From positions 42,988,226 to 43,052,225 of the forward strand of contig OX421497.1 of assembly GCA_949126835.1 (NCBI GenBank): a stretch of 64,000 nucleotides of DNA, read 5' to 3'. The DNA comes from Anisus vortex. Its lineage: Eukaryota; Mollusca; Gastropoda; Planorbidae. Below are positions 29,024 to 41,341 of this stretch, piece after piece; positions within the stretch are counted from its first letter, which is position 1, and every line of letters begins with the position of its first letter. Position numbers and translations under genes: made by a program. A model generated the notes under the pieces. The model was not told the DNA's origin. It ran no database searches and was given only the letters and a program-made list of their open reading frames with translations.

Positions 29024-32000
29024 TAATTCCTTGGATTCCTTGTGGAACAGGACCTCCACTTAAGTCTTTTAGCCCACTTGATTCTTGACATCCTATTTCA
29101 GTTTGCCCCATCACAAGTTACAGCTTTTCATTTCTTCTTCACAATATTATCTCCGGTGGTCTTAGGTCTTCGCTGGCGGATTCTTTTGCAAAAGTCCACT
29201 GGGTGATCTCCTGAGTGGATTTTCACTGGTTGTGTCCTATCTATCCTCCTTGTGATCTGCTGGTCTGTCTTCGTAATTTTTTTTTCTATCCACTGAATCT
29301 ATAGGATGTCGCGGGAGGGGGTGGGGGGTGGGGGGGTGGGTGGCAGATTTTGGCAAAAAACCTGGAGCCTGCAGGTCAAGGTGTTTAGTAACTTACCAAG
29401 CATTAGGCATACAGCAGTGAATCTTATTTAAGAGATAGAGAATACAATAAACATGACACTGTCAAACTACTATTTAAAAAAAATGTCAAGAAACTAAGTT
29501 TGCTGACACGCGCCTTGTTGTTGGTAATAGGGTATATTACAATAACTATAACATCAGGTCAAAGTTCAGAGTTAAAATCAAGCTGTAGTTCTATTCATCT
29601 TTTTCTTTTGTTTACAGCATTTGAAATTTATGTCACGATGTGGCTGTTTTTTTTTTTAATTTTAAAATAGATTTTACGTTCTTTGTAATGTAATTGCTGC
29701 AATGTAATCAAACAACATTTCCTTTTTGGGTCAATAAAGAAATCTTATCTTACCTTAAAGTTCATGAAATAACTCAGAACTATCTGTTTTTACGATTTTT
29801 AACATTATATTTAAATACAATTACAGTGATTTGAAATAGGCCTCTAAGTGTAGAAATGTTAGGCATAATCCATAAAGAACTAAATTAAAAAAAAATATTT
29901 ACACGAGAGAACTAAACCTAATGGCATTGATTCGCAAATCTAAAAAAAAGTTCAACCTAGTGTCCTATTGTTCTTAATCCAATATTTTCATTTCATTTTT
30001 TTACACAATTTTATAATGAATTCTAGATTATTTTAGCAATACCTTTGAGATTTTAGAATTTCGACCAAAGTGTTAATGAGTTGACTAAATTTTACGTTGA
30101 ACTGCCCTGCAGGAGTTTTGGGCCTAGTGGACGTAATGATCTTCTATCTAGAAGGAACGTCTGTAACCTTATAAGATATACCTGTACTAGACTACAATAG
30201 TGGTTGATACAATACCAGACAGACGTGCTGTTGTGTCAGTTGGCAAGAAGTCAAAGGTTTACATTGTGTACTCAAAGGGAATTATATAAGTCTTGTTTTA
30301 ACTTGATCGATTAATTATACGAAATTACCTTAAAGGACAACTTGAATTGCATCAATTTCAATTTCTAAATTTTAAATTTTTAACACAAAATTCTTTAATT
30401 GCTGGATGAGTGCAGTCCCAATAATAATCATAGACATAACTATAAAAAATAATAACACCAATAATACAGGATTCCTCCTCGCAATATGTATCCATACATG
30501 TCTAGTTGACATTTATAAAACAACATTTACATGTCGGCTGAATCCCATAGTTAATTAAAGTAAACATTATTTTCATCGAATACGACATTTCCAAAATAGG
30601 CATTTCATGTTCGAAAATATCTGGAGAAGAAATATGCATGTCATTTACAGGAGCCATTAAAAATAATGTCATTCAAATTTTTCAGTCATTTTACAGAAGA
30701 AAACCTTTCCTGTAACTTGACTGAAAACCTTACGGTTTAATTCGGAAACGCATATTGAACAATAAGTCAAATTTTAAAAAATGCAAAATAAAAATATTAC
30801 ATCATCTCCTTTGTTAATATTTTCTTATTTAAAGCCATCTTTTTTCTAAATGTAAATAGATAATATATAAAATATAGTTTACAATTCCGTTTTACTAGGG
30901 ATAATACAAAACATATATTTCAATTTTAATTAACATCTGTGTTTTTATGTTCCTTGTTAATATGATAACTGCCCAATAAAAAGAAACAAAGAGACATGTT
31001 AATGGGTGGGTTGTCAACATAACACTCAACATTTTATGTCCAAAACTATCAGAACTTCTTTAAAGGTCACAACAGATGACTGGGGATAACAACAGATATA
31101 TCATTTTAAACGAAACAAAGTAGGTCTAGTTAACTAAATGTTGCAGTCTAGATCTAGTTTTTAATGTACAAATTCAAATGTGAATCGAGCCAGAAGGTCG
31201 TGTTAGATGTCATTTGCATGTTTTCATAACGAACACATTCTTATGTATTCAATGCTTTCCAATATCATAAGACTTCCATATCTCTCTTGGATTCTTTCTT
31301 TGTTTAATTTATATTTATTTTTGTTTTGCTTTATTGAAATGAGTAATATGAGATGATATTGTTATGATATAAATAACTTTATACTTTATATATATATGTA
31401 TAAAGATAGATACACACATTTGTGTATGTTGAATAATAAGAACGAGCGTTATGTGTGTATCGTTTACAGTTGTCCGGTAAAGTTATGTAATATTTGTGTT
31501 ATGAAGACGTCAGTTAACACCGAAACATTGCTTAAATTGTCAAACAACTTTTGTTTTGCTTAAATTGTCAAACAGCTTTGTTTTACATAGCTAAAGGGCA
31601 TGCCTCGTTTTTTTTCACTAAAGTATCACGCAGTTTTCAGTATCGATATATCCAATATAGATACTTTTGAAAAATCATTTTTTAAAAACCTTGCTTTTTT
31701 TATTATGTTTTTCGTTCAATTTTGATTTCTCTAGTGTTTATATTGCATCCAACCCTGCAAAAGACGTATGTTTATTGTATAGCGTTTTAGAATAATACAC
31801 ACATTTCCTAAGTATATTTTTGTCTTGTCATGGCATAGTTTCTAAACCTTCTTCGAAAAACAACAACATTCTACTAGTCTATGTCGTTGTGCAGTTTTAT
31901 GAAGTTTTTTTTTAGCTTCAATATGTCAAACTTGTTCTGGTGTAAGCTTAGATCTTTAGCATTTCCCTTTTTTTTAAATATGTAATTTGCAATATTTCAA

Positions 32001-32100
32001 TGTTTATACTGCTATGCTGTGGTTCGTTCAACAACCTGCACTGCACATTGCTCTTGTTCTTTTCACTTCTTGTATTAACCTGTTCTTGGGGATGAGAAAG
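29024..32100. other. No gene recognised; scattered repeat tails
   Basis: AT-rich. A G-rich stretch lies at 29308-29345, a LINE-type AATAAAGAAATCTTATCTTA tail at 29731-29750 and a SINE family-2 tail at 30108-30170. No exon-like open frame with splice sites was found. Confidence 0.5.
30108..30170 (+). repeat. SINE family 2 tail fragment
   Basis: CCCTGCAGGAGTTTTGGGCC and GACGTAATGATCTTCTATCT then AGAAGGAACGTCTGTAA, the same as the 38328-38400 copy. Confidence 0.6.
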
Positions 32101-32110
32101 TCATTTAGAT

Positions 32111-32318
32111 CAGGAGTCGGCAACCTATGGCACTCGCGCCAGACTGGGCACGCGGAGCTATTTCCAATGGCACGCGGAAGACCCATAAAAAAGGCAATTG
32201 AAAGTCTCTTCTTCAATAAATTGAGTGGTAGAGCAGGACGACTTTTAGGCTGTTGGCGCGCTGAAAGAATTATAAATCCTTCTTTGGCACACTGTTATAA
32301 AAAGGTTGCCGACCCTTG
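32111..32318. mobile_element. hAT MITE, CAGGGGTCGGCAACC family
   Basis: CAGGAGTCGGCAACC at the left and GGTTGCCGACCCTTG at the right; flanks ATTTAGAT and GTTTAGAC share six of eight bases. 208 bp. Confidence 0.87.
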
Positions 32319-33119
32319 GTTTAGACTGCAGTAAAGGTAATATATCCGTGAAGTTTTCTTTTTGGTTGGGAGGCGAACAAGTGTATTGGTGGATGTATCC
32401 TATCATGTGTATCCATCTAGTATCCTATTACTTATATTCATCAAGTATCATGTCACTTTTTATCATCTAGTATCATATCTAGTTACATAGTGCTGGTAGA
32501 CCTATATTATTTGGATAGCAAAGTCGACAGTGACTTTGACTCACAAACTCGGCATCACGATTTCGACCCACGGTGCAGATAGAAAAAAAATTCCTTCGCA
32601 GACTTGGAGAGGAGATTGGCGCCGCCAAGTCCACCAAGCCCACCGAAAGTACTAATAGACACCTAGTGCCCATTAGCTCCCCCCCCCCCCCAACGACCCT
32701 TAAGGTTGAGGGACTAAAAAATATTATTTTTGAATCATGTCATTTTTTCATGTCAAACGTATCATTGTATCCTAACATAAGCCTCTGTTTATCTTTGTAT
32801 TAAAAATATATATTGATTATCCTTAAGGGCCCATAGTATAAAACATATTCAATGATTAAACAGCTTGTCATTATTCATAGATTATAAGTTTATTTAATAT
32901 CAAAGATAGATTTTATGAAACACATTGTTAGAAATATTTATTCTATGATATTTATTTCAGTGCAAAGTGATTGAAACCGTCAAACTTTCACGCTTCTGTA
33001 AATTGTGTAAATGAAAACAAGAAAATCAATACCTAGCTTATTCAAAACATTTTATAGACTCAAAGCGGCTCGAACCCATACAGTACTCCACTTTGCTGTC
33101 ATCTATTTATATCAAAACA
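32319..33119. other. No gene recognised
   Basis: A C-homopolymer at about 32681. The open frames near 32573 and 32479 have no motif. Confidence 0.5.
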
Positions 33120-33121
33120 TA

Positions 33122-34307
33122 GGGGAGAGGGGGGCAGGTTGATACGGGGGCAGGTTGATGCAAATTGTTTTTTATAGCTATTATACTACGTATGCGCAGA
33201 AGAGTTAGTACGGGAAATAGCTTTCTACTCCCCCTACTTTCGATATAAAAATGGCTTCGCTCGTATTAAAATTGATAATACTGTGAGAAAAATTGAAATT
33301 TGAGCGACTTTTGAAAAATATTGACTTACTATTACGTAAGAGATTTCACAGGCACGGTAAGTACTTTTATTTTGTCATCTTTTTATTTAGGTTAAATGGG
33401 GATTCCTGAATACTTTTATTTAAATAACGATTATGTTTTTTGCGTTTTGTTTTTAATGTAGTCAAATTAATGCAATGTGGTGTAGTGGGGCAAGTTGATA
33501 CAGCCGTTTCGGGGCACATTGATACAATATCCGGTTACCTATTTACCCCTTTGGAGAAGCCTTTAAACATAGAATAATATTTATTTTTTACAAAAATGTA
33601 TTTATATTTAATTAGAGTGTTAGGTTCATTGAGTTTAGCTTACGTTTAAATCATTTTCATTTATTTTTGCTTTACTTTTTATGTCTAGCTAGTGTTATTC
33701 CTATTTATTAGAACTAGCCTAGGGGTTTAAGTTTAATGCTTAGGCCTTATACAGGCATCTAATAAAAAGGTTTAATTAAATACATTACTATTAAACTATT
33801 ATTTATCATATTATTTTACGATTTTTTCGATTTTAAAATTTAGTTTAACTGTATTAAATTGCCAGGGATATTAATTTTTTTTAATTGTTTGTAATTTCAG
33901 ATGGTGCGAAGATGTAAAAGAAAGTCCCAACATGGGGATACGATAGAAGTTTTATTGACCAAAATTGTTCTAAATAATAAAATAAACAATAAAATAATAG
34001 TTTTGGGTTGTTTACTTTGTTAAATTGTCACTGTATTAGTGTAATTATTAAATCTTATTCAATGTATCAGCTTGCCCCATAATGTGTATCATCTTGCCCC
34101 TGCACGGGGCAAGTTGATACAAATTATTTTACATTGCTTTTAGAGCTATATTTATTTTAAATATGTTCAAATGAATACAATTTGTAGATAAAAAGGTGTA
34201 GGATACCTAGGGGAACAAATAAAAGTGTTTATATCCACTCTAAATATAATGGTTTGCAATTAATGTACAAAAATGTAAAATGTGTATCAACGTGCCCCCC
34301 TCTCCCC
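33122..34307 (+). mobile_element. pogo/Tigger-like element, internally deleted
   Basis: Ends GGGGAGAGGGGGGCAGGTTG and CAACGTGCCCCCCTCTCCCC are inverted repeats flanked by TA (33120-33121, 34308-34309). The motif GGGGCAAGTTGATAC recurs inside (33488, 33513, about 34080, 34107) as subterminal repeats. A splice-acceptor-like GTAATTTCAG at 33900 precedes ATGGTGCGAAGATGTAAAAG (MVRRCKRKSQHGDT), which resembles the start of Tigger/pogo transposases (M-V-R-x-Y-K-R-K-T-x-R-G). The rest of the transposase is deleted. Confidence 0.82.
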
Positions 34308-34639
34308 TACTTAATTAAATTTTTCCTTAGATCGATCTATTTATCTTACGTTCGTCAAATGTCAATCATATTATATAAAAGTAAAAGAAAACGCACGTTT
34401 GTTCATTATAATAAAGTTTTTCAGATGACGGTTTTTGTACAATAATATATGTTAAAGTTAAACTTACGTTTCGAATATTTCTATTTAGAATAATTAGAAT
34501 ACGTTTTAAGAATATACCATTTTATATATATATATATAATTTAATCTCTGTACCATTATATAAAAAAGTATTTACAATAATATTTAAAGTAGCCTAACCG
34601 TTATAGCCTAAATATTGAAGGAAGAGTAAAACTCAGACG

Positions 34640-34965
34640 CATATACTTCTTATACATTACAGACGATTCTTCTGTACTGAAAATGTGTGCGTAGGACGCA
34701 TTAATCTTCTTTATAGAGGGAGCTTTTATAATATATAAGATATGTCCTACGTTCATACGTGGTCTGAGACTAGTATTGCATTTTGATTAGGGTTTTAAAT
34801 AATGTTCAGCTACTGGTTTTCCTGTTTTATTTTCAGGCAAACCATTCCATGCCCGGGTGCCACTCGGCAAGAAAGAATACTTATATGCATTTGTTCTAGC
34901 ATAAGGGATAAGGAAAGTATTTTTGTCAATGTGCTGTATGAGCACTTACAGATTTCTCTTTCCAA
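34640..34965 (-). mobile_element. LINE 3' end fragment
   Basis: On - : SFLPSGTRAWNGLPENKTGK, the C-terminal LINE block, preceded by CTTATCCTTATGCTAGAAC-type sequence shared with the other tails. Confidence 0.65.
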
Positions 34966-35380
34966 TTGGGCCATGAAAAGTATATGATAGTATACATTTG
35001 ATTTAGAGTCAATATTTTAAAAGACGTATTTCTTATTTAGCATAGACATTTACACGAAAGTAATACAGAGATATAGACCTAATGACTTTACAAAAACAAT
35101 TTTTTATCTTTTTTTTTTATTCAGTAAGTTATTTTTAGTAGAGATACGATTTGTTTAATTTCTGGAATTGAGATATGGTAAGAGTTGGTAAGGGAAATTA
35201 AACCGTAATGGCCTCTCAAGGAACGTTTACGAGTTTCCTTGGCAACGGTTATACAACGCAAGCACAATGCTCTACTGCCTTTACTTCTGACCCCCCAAAA
35301 ATGACTTAGGGACACTCCTCAAACACAATTAAAGAGAAAATCCCCCCGGATTAGAGCCTGGGACCTTGCATCCTCTAGTC

Positions 35381-35736
35381 CAGGGGTCGGGAACCTTTTT
35401 GTCTGAGAGAGCCATGGACACCACATATTTTGAAAAGTAATTCTGTGAGAGCCATACGTTATGTTTAAAACTAAAAATTCAAGTAAATGTGTACATTTTG
35501 TGCATTTTCATTACTAAAAGTACAATAATTTATATTATTATGTCTCTGAATTCGTCTGATGCTTAGCTGCAGTAGACTTTAGCTCATTTGTAGAATGAAA
35601 TATTGATATGCAATTAATATGTAGATTAAAAAGTATAAAATAAGATTTTTTAAATAATCGAACATTTGTCTGCGAGCCAGATGCAGCCATCAAAAGAGAC
35701 ACATCTGGCTCGCGAGCCATGGGTTCCCGACCCCTG
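35381..35736. mobile_element. hAT MITE with perfect 8-bp duplication
   Basis: CAGGGGTCGGGAACC / GGTTCCCGACCCCTG inverted ends, CTCTAGTC on both sides (35373-35380, 35737-35744). A palindromic TGGCTCGCGAGCCA lies next to the right end. A different subfamily from 5291 (GGGAACC, not GGCAACC). Confidence 0.93.
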
Positions 35737-35930
35737 CTCTAGTCGAACGCATTGTCATGAACCTTTTGTAGAGAGGGGTTTGTATACAATTATTTTTCAA
35801 ACGGATAAAGGCTAACAAATGTAAAATAATAAAATATAACATATTTAATATTTAATCTTGATTTTTCTTTATTATTAAAAAGGAGTCTCCATTCTGAAAA
35901 TAAAAAACATTTAATATTGCTGCTATTTTT

Positions 35931-36970
35931 CCTCTACACTTCCGGTTTAGTAATTCGCTATGCTTTTCTGAATAGAAAAGTTAGATTAAAATACAGCGGA
36001 AGTTTAGGAGTCATTTAGGACAACGTCACCACTAGACAAGGTAAACAGACAACACGTGCTGTTTGTCACGTGATTGCCAATGCTCTATAGAACTATTATT
36101 ATTATCCCACTTAGAAAACAAGTCCTTCATTTGTAAGACGCTTTTCTTTCGATAGGTTATATCTATAGGTAAAGAAGATCTCTGCAATATAAGATTCTAC
36201 ACAAATCACTTCGTCATTTTATTTATTCACTAGAGTCCTTATATTAATTTTGTTAAAAGTTTATTACATTCCTATGTCAAGTCCATTGAAATGCGTTGAT
36301 CAAAACTGTTACATGTGAATAATAAAAAAAAAAGCTTAAACACTATAATATAGACTATAATCTTCTTTATAGAAGGAGCGTCTGTAATACATAAGATTGT
36401 CTATGAATGAATGAGATAAGAGCAAAGCCAAAAAATCGATCATTATACACTTCTTGTTACTTGACTTGAAGCGGTCAGAGTTTAACGGCGAGATTATAAG
36501 AAAAAAAGTTAATTGAAATGAAATTGAAAAAGAAAGTCATGCGAAGAATGGGACGTTGTGAATCTGTAATATTATCCTAAACGTTTTATGACTAGCTCCA
36601 TATAGCAGCTAGATTAGATAACATTTTGGTTTATTCGATAAGCTCAAGACACATGTTTAGTAAAATAGTTGTAGAATTAAACTAATAGTATAAATTACAA
36701 CGTTGAAAGTAAAGAAGGTAAAAGAAAAGAAAATGTAAGTAAAAAAACAAACATTTTATTTGAAATACCTGTAGTAAGTTTGATCAAAGACTACAATAAG
36801 ATGGGCCGCTTGCTCTATTTTTTCTCCTGCGCAATCAATAAGGTTGTCTTGAATCACTTCTACGTTACTACGATTGCATTGAAGGTATCCGCTACATATC
36901 ACTTTCGCTTTTAATTTTAATTTACCATTGAGAAAAAAATAGCGAATTACTAAACTGGAAGTCTAGAGGA
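35931..36970. mobile_element. Possible DNA transposon, 30-bp inverted ends
   Basis: CCTCTACACTTCCGGTTTAG + TAATTCGCTA at the left is repeated inverted at 36940-36970 with about two mismatches. No target duplication or transposase was recognised. Confidence 0.5.
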
Positions 36971-37052
36971 CTTAGTGCGATCGGAAATTCCGAAATTAAG
37001 TGTTTCAAGTTATCAAATAGAATAAATATCAAAGCAAGCGGTCCATCTTATT
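36795..37052. repeat. MITE-like segment with inverted ends
   Basis: AATAAGATGGGCCGCTTGC and, at the other end, GCAAGCGGTCCATCTTATT. It overlaps the right end of the 35931 candidate, so the two are nested or one is an artefact. Confidence 0.5.
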
Positions 37053-37274
37053 ATATTATATTATATTTGGTTTGATGACATCAGCTAATGCTAAATATAT
37101 AATTTAATGATTGACTAATAGCCTACTCCAGATCTATGTGTACTATTAAAATGATTTCTATTCCATTTAGCCAGATAGGCTAATAATATTATTAGGTAAT
37201 ATTATTTTGAAATGTTCATAATTTAAATATAGTGTTTAATTATGCATTTCATTTGTAAGAAAATATATTATATA

Positions 37275-37749
37275 CAGGTCCGGACTTAGAGACCCAGGGC
37301 CCCTAGGCACTGACATTGGCCCCCCTCTCCTCAACCATCTCGAAGTTATTTTGGAAATTTAGTCAATTAAATGCACTAGTACAGAACATATAATTTTAAA
37401 TCGACTTTAATAAACATCAGAATAAAACAGTCTTTGTTACTATAGTTACGTTATTCTATACAATTTATAGAATCACACGACGAACTGTCTTCTGTTCAAA
37501 AGAACGAACGACGTCATCATAGTCAATTGACTGCATCATTTCGAACTCTATGTACATTACAGAGAGTTAATTGATCCTGTTCTCTCCTATGTTAGATCTT
37601 TAGTAATCCTCTACTCTCTTTAGCGCTGAAAACGACCATTCTGTTGAGTCAGGCTTTTGAGCGTATGTAAAAATTCCGCCACGGGGGCCCCAAATCTGTC
37701 TGGGCCCCTAGGCTGGGGCTTTGTAGGCCTAGGCAGAAATCCGGCACTG
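37275..37749. mobile_element. hAT MITE with perfect 8-bp duplication
   Basis: CAGGTCCGGACTTA / GAAATCCGGCACTG inverted ends with subterminal GGCCCCTAGGC repeats. ATTATATA on both sides (37267-37274 and 37750-37757). 475 bp, non-coding. Confidence 0.92.
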
Positions 37750-38105
37750 ATTATATATCATATCCTTTAAGATATAGTTTCACAATTTATATCCGTGACA
37801 TAAGTTTAGTCTAGTTATTTTTTCGATCTGTAAATATTAAGTGTGTGTGAGTTTGTTATTACATGGACAAAGCGTATCAAATTTGAGTAATCTTAATGCT
37901 TATAATAATGTCTTATCTCTTATAGACTCTATGTACCTCAATTAATTAAAAAATTTCGCGATATTTCAGAGTTTAAAAAAATAATTATACTTTGCGGAAA
38001 TTTTTTTTTAGGAAATGGCTTATATTTCCTAATTACCATTGCAATACGAGTATATTTTTAGGTTTCATTATGATTAAAATGTATTTAATTGTTTAAAATA
38101 TACAG

Positions 38106-39200
38106 CCGATGTGTGATTCCTTGGGCCAGGAACAGTAACTCAAAGTCAATCGCAACAGAATGGAGGAAGCTAGCAACCTAAACAGTTCTTTCTTACAGAA
38201 CAGAATATCTTCCTTGGCTGTGGAAAACATTAACCGTGAGTATTTGCTTGACATTGGTTTTTGTATTTTAAAAACTGAAATATCAAAAGACATGTCTAGA
38301 TGCTTACAAGGTCCTTATAATTTTTACAGACGTTCCTTTTAGATAGAAGATTATTACATCCCCTAGGCCCGAAACTCCTGCAGGGCGGTAGGAATCGGTC
38401 CGCGGCAGGGATAGAACCTCGACAAGTGCGGTGAACTAACCGCAGTACCAGCCGGCTCGCATGCTAGCTCCTTCTGTCTTGTGGTATGGGATCGCATGAT
38501 TTGGATGCCCATTAGAAATTCCTTTGCTTTGCCATAAGTCCATGTGGGTCTATACAAATTGAGAAATGTTCCACTTGCCATGATCAAGAGTTGTGTTCTT
38601 TCACAACAAAATATTACCAGCACGGTGGCCGTGTGGCATTGCGTTCGGCTGGCGTACCGAAGCTAGAGTTAGAGGCTGGAGGGTGTCGCTGAGTCTACCC
38701 AGCTCTGATGGGTACCTGACCTTAGTTGGGGTAAAGTAAAGGCGGCTGTGCATAGTGCTGGCCACACAATCATGTACTTGTTTATATTTTTTTATACCTG
38801 AGTGGCTTTTGCTGACGTGGAATGGGTTACCCGACAATCAATAAGTAAACATCATTTTAATTTTTAATGCATTGGGAGACTAGACTAAATCCACAAGTAT
38901 AATACTTTAGTTTTTCTGTACATTGTCTAATAAGATAAGAAATCAAACAAAAAAATAAATTACTTCATTTTAAAATTTTGCTAACTTTCTGTTTCAGCAC
39001 ACCGGGGCAGAAACAAAGTCATCGCTTTCAACCAAAAACAGTTAAGTCAATTTGTGCTACTTGAGCATTCATTTAATACTTAAACGTAATTTTAATTTGT
39101 CCAAAAAACAAATTCCTTTTTGTCAGGCGATACCAACACAGTTAATGAAACTATTGAGACGATTAAGACCATAATATTAAGCAAAATATCACGCACTTAG
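38106..39200 (+). CDS. Candidate small three-exon gene, unknown
   Basis: Candidate exons 38106-38235 (ATG at 38160), 38998-39045 and 39127-39200 give 65 codons to a stop with phase-1 junctions. The donors are AACC|GTGAGT (good) and TTAA|GTCAAT (weak); the acceptors are TATACAG, TCTGTTTCAG and TTTGTCAG. The first exon reads MEEASNLNSSFLQNRISSLA. No known domain. Two of the sites are strong, but SINEs lie in the first intron and nothing else supports expression, so this may be chance. Confidence 0.25.
38328..38462 (-). mobile_element. tRNA-derived SINE, family 2
   Basis: Read on -, GCCGGCTGGTACTGCGGTTA (A-box region) is followed by GAGGTTCTATCCC (B-box) and then a body CTGCAGGAGTTTCGGGCC ending in a tail AATAATCTTCTATCTAAAAG GAACGTCTGTAA. 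The tail resembles the 3' end of the LINE at 44263 and 25608. Confidence 0.75.
38621..38775 (+). mobile_element. tRNA-derived SINE, family 1, copy 5 (truncated)
   Basis: CACGGTGGCCGTGTGGCATT then GCGTTCGGCTGGCGTACCG head. The B-box and the 3' third are missing; the body GGAGGGTGTCGCTGAGTC and ACCTGACCTTAGTTGGGG is present. Confidence 0.75.
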
Positions 39201-39209
39201 ATCTGTTAA

Positions 39210-40035
39210 CCAAATTTTTGCGCACCCCTTGCCTATGGACGTAGTGCTCAGTTGTTGTTTTTTCTTTATCTTATCAGAACTTATCTTTGCAGATGCAGTG
39301 CCAATTTCTTTGAAGACAAACTGTCTGAAAAGTAACACGAACCTTACATATTCTGGTGAAAGTTTCACGTGATATCTCGTCAAGTTCAATGTAAAGATAA
39401 TGTCATCATTAGCTGAAGGGAAAGATATATGAAACAAAAACAAACTTTAAAAATGTCAATTAAAAATAAATATAGACTTCTTTGTTGTTGTTTTTTAATA
39501 GTAATAATTCATTGTTCAGAAATAATACATGTATAGTCTAATAGTCTTTGATGAAGGAGATAGTCTAGCTATTATTTGAATGCACTTAAAGACCAAGTGA
39601 AGAGCTTTTTATCAAAATTTAGTTAACATTAGATTTTGATAATAAATAGTGTATTCAGTATCTGAATGCTAATAAACATCATTTAAACAAAATATCAAAG
39701 ATAACTTTTAAGTAATTAGTTCAATATTTGCACTTAAATGTGTGTGTTTTTTGGAGGTCAAATCCAAATCTCGTAGCCATTTCAGATGATTTTATTTCCG
39801 GCAACATAGGAAAGTGACGTAAGAGAAAGAATTTAGAGTAGGAAAAATTAATAATGTCACGTGCTTTGAATCTATTGCCACATGTTTTGAATCTTTTCCC
39901 GGTTCTTATTTTTAACAAAATGGTTAAATATAGATTTATAGCGTCGAGTTTTGTTTATTTGTTTTCTTTCTCAAACGTCACTGCCGTATGAGGCTATTCC
40001 AAATCTCGTTCCTTTGAGAAAAACCTCTTCAGTTG
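39210..40035. other. No gene recognised
   Basis: AT-rich. The minus frames at 39189 and 39721 lack motifs. Confidence 0.5.
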
Positions 40036-40180
40036 GTCTTTAACACTTAACATGCCAAAGGTTTTTTACGCAAAATGTGCTGCACTGCCAACTCGTTTTT
40101 TGGTAATTTCACAAAATTAATGTCTGGAGTTAAAAAATTAATAAAAAATTAATGGACTATCGTGGAAGCATGCAATTTTT

Positions 40181-41035
40181 ACCATATATGTAAAACATAA
40201 TACCATACTTAAAAATAAAGTTTTCATGCAAATTAGTGTCACGTGATCATGGCGGCCATCTTGAATTTGTGACACTTATAGAAAAATATGTACTTGTGTC
40301 CACTTTTTTTCTTCTTTGAGAACCTTCGGAAAATATGAGTGCACTATTACAGCATATAAACATAGATAGTAGACCACTCTAAGTAAAAAAAACAATTTCA
40401 ACAATAAAAAAATAAGTATTTATTACAATTCGCATCTTGCTTTGTCCATGAATTTTGAAACGATTTTGCTCAATTTTCTGCTAGTTTACCAAAACTGGTA
40501 AGTATATTTGAACATGTACAAATCTGTAACAGTTCAATATCGAATTGTGAAATCTCTACCATATATGTAAAACAGAATACCATACTTGAAAATAAAGTTT
40601 TCATGCAAATTAGTGTCACGTGATCATGGCGGCCATCTTGAATTTGTGTCATTTATAGGAAAATATGTATTTGTGTCCATTTTTATTTTTTTGAGAGCCG
40701 TCGACAATTATTATTTTATTGTTGCACCATAGAACAAAGCTAGAAGACCAAACTAATTTAAAAAAAAAAAAATTAGCAATAAAAAAGTCGTTTTTATGTC
40801 CGTTTGCCATTTGTTTTTTCCGTGAAATGTGAAACGATTTCATTCAATTTTCTGTCAGTCTACTAAAACTGTAAAATTTACAAATATGTAATTGGTCAAT
40901 GTTGACGGATAAAATTTCTACCATATAGATCTACATTAAACCATATTGAAAAATTGAGTTTTGTGCCAAATCGTGCCACCTTTCCTTGAATATTTGTGAT
41001 ATCTATAGGAAACATATTTTTTTAGGTAGCTTTTA
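40181..41035. repeat. Tandem repeat of about 370 bp inside the piggyBac, 2.5-3 copies
   Basis: ACCATATATGTAAAACAxAA starts at 40181, 40558 and, diverged, 40920. Each unit has CATGCAAATTAGTGTCACGT and GATCATGGCGGCCATCTTGA (the third is degraded). It lies between the transposase stop and the 3' inverted end. Confidence 0.85.
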
Positions 41036-41341
41036 TTTTCCTTGTGTAGCTTCTTAGCAATATGGTAATAAACTTAAGAAAAATAGAAAGAACTTGTCTT
41101 CTAAAGTTAATATCAAACAATGACTTTTAATTAATAATTTCAATGCATAAGTTAAGCCATAAATCAATTAAAGAACTATACATAATAAATTTTAAATTTA
41201 TACAATTCAATTTCATCATCAACTAAAGATTAATTGACTATTTTGCAACCAAATAATGGAATAAAAAAATATACCAATATAAATGAAAATTAATGTACAG
41301 AACTATACTATACATTTTTGAAACCACACATTATAAAAAGT

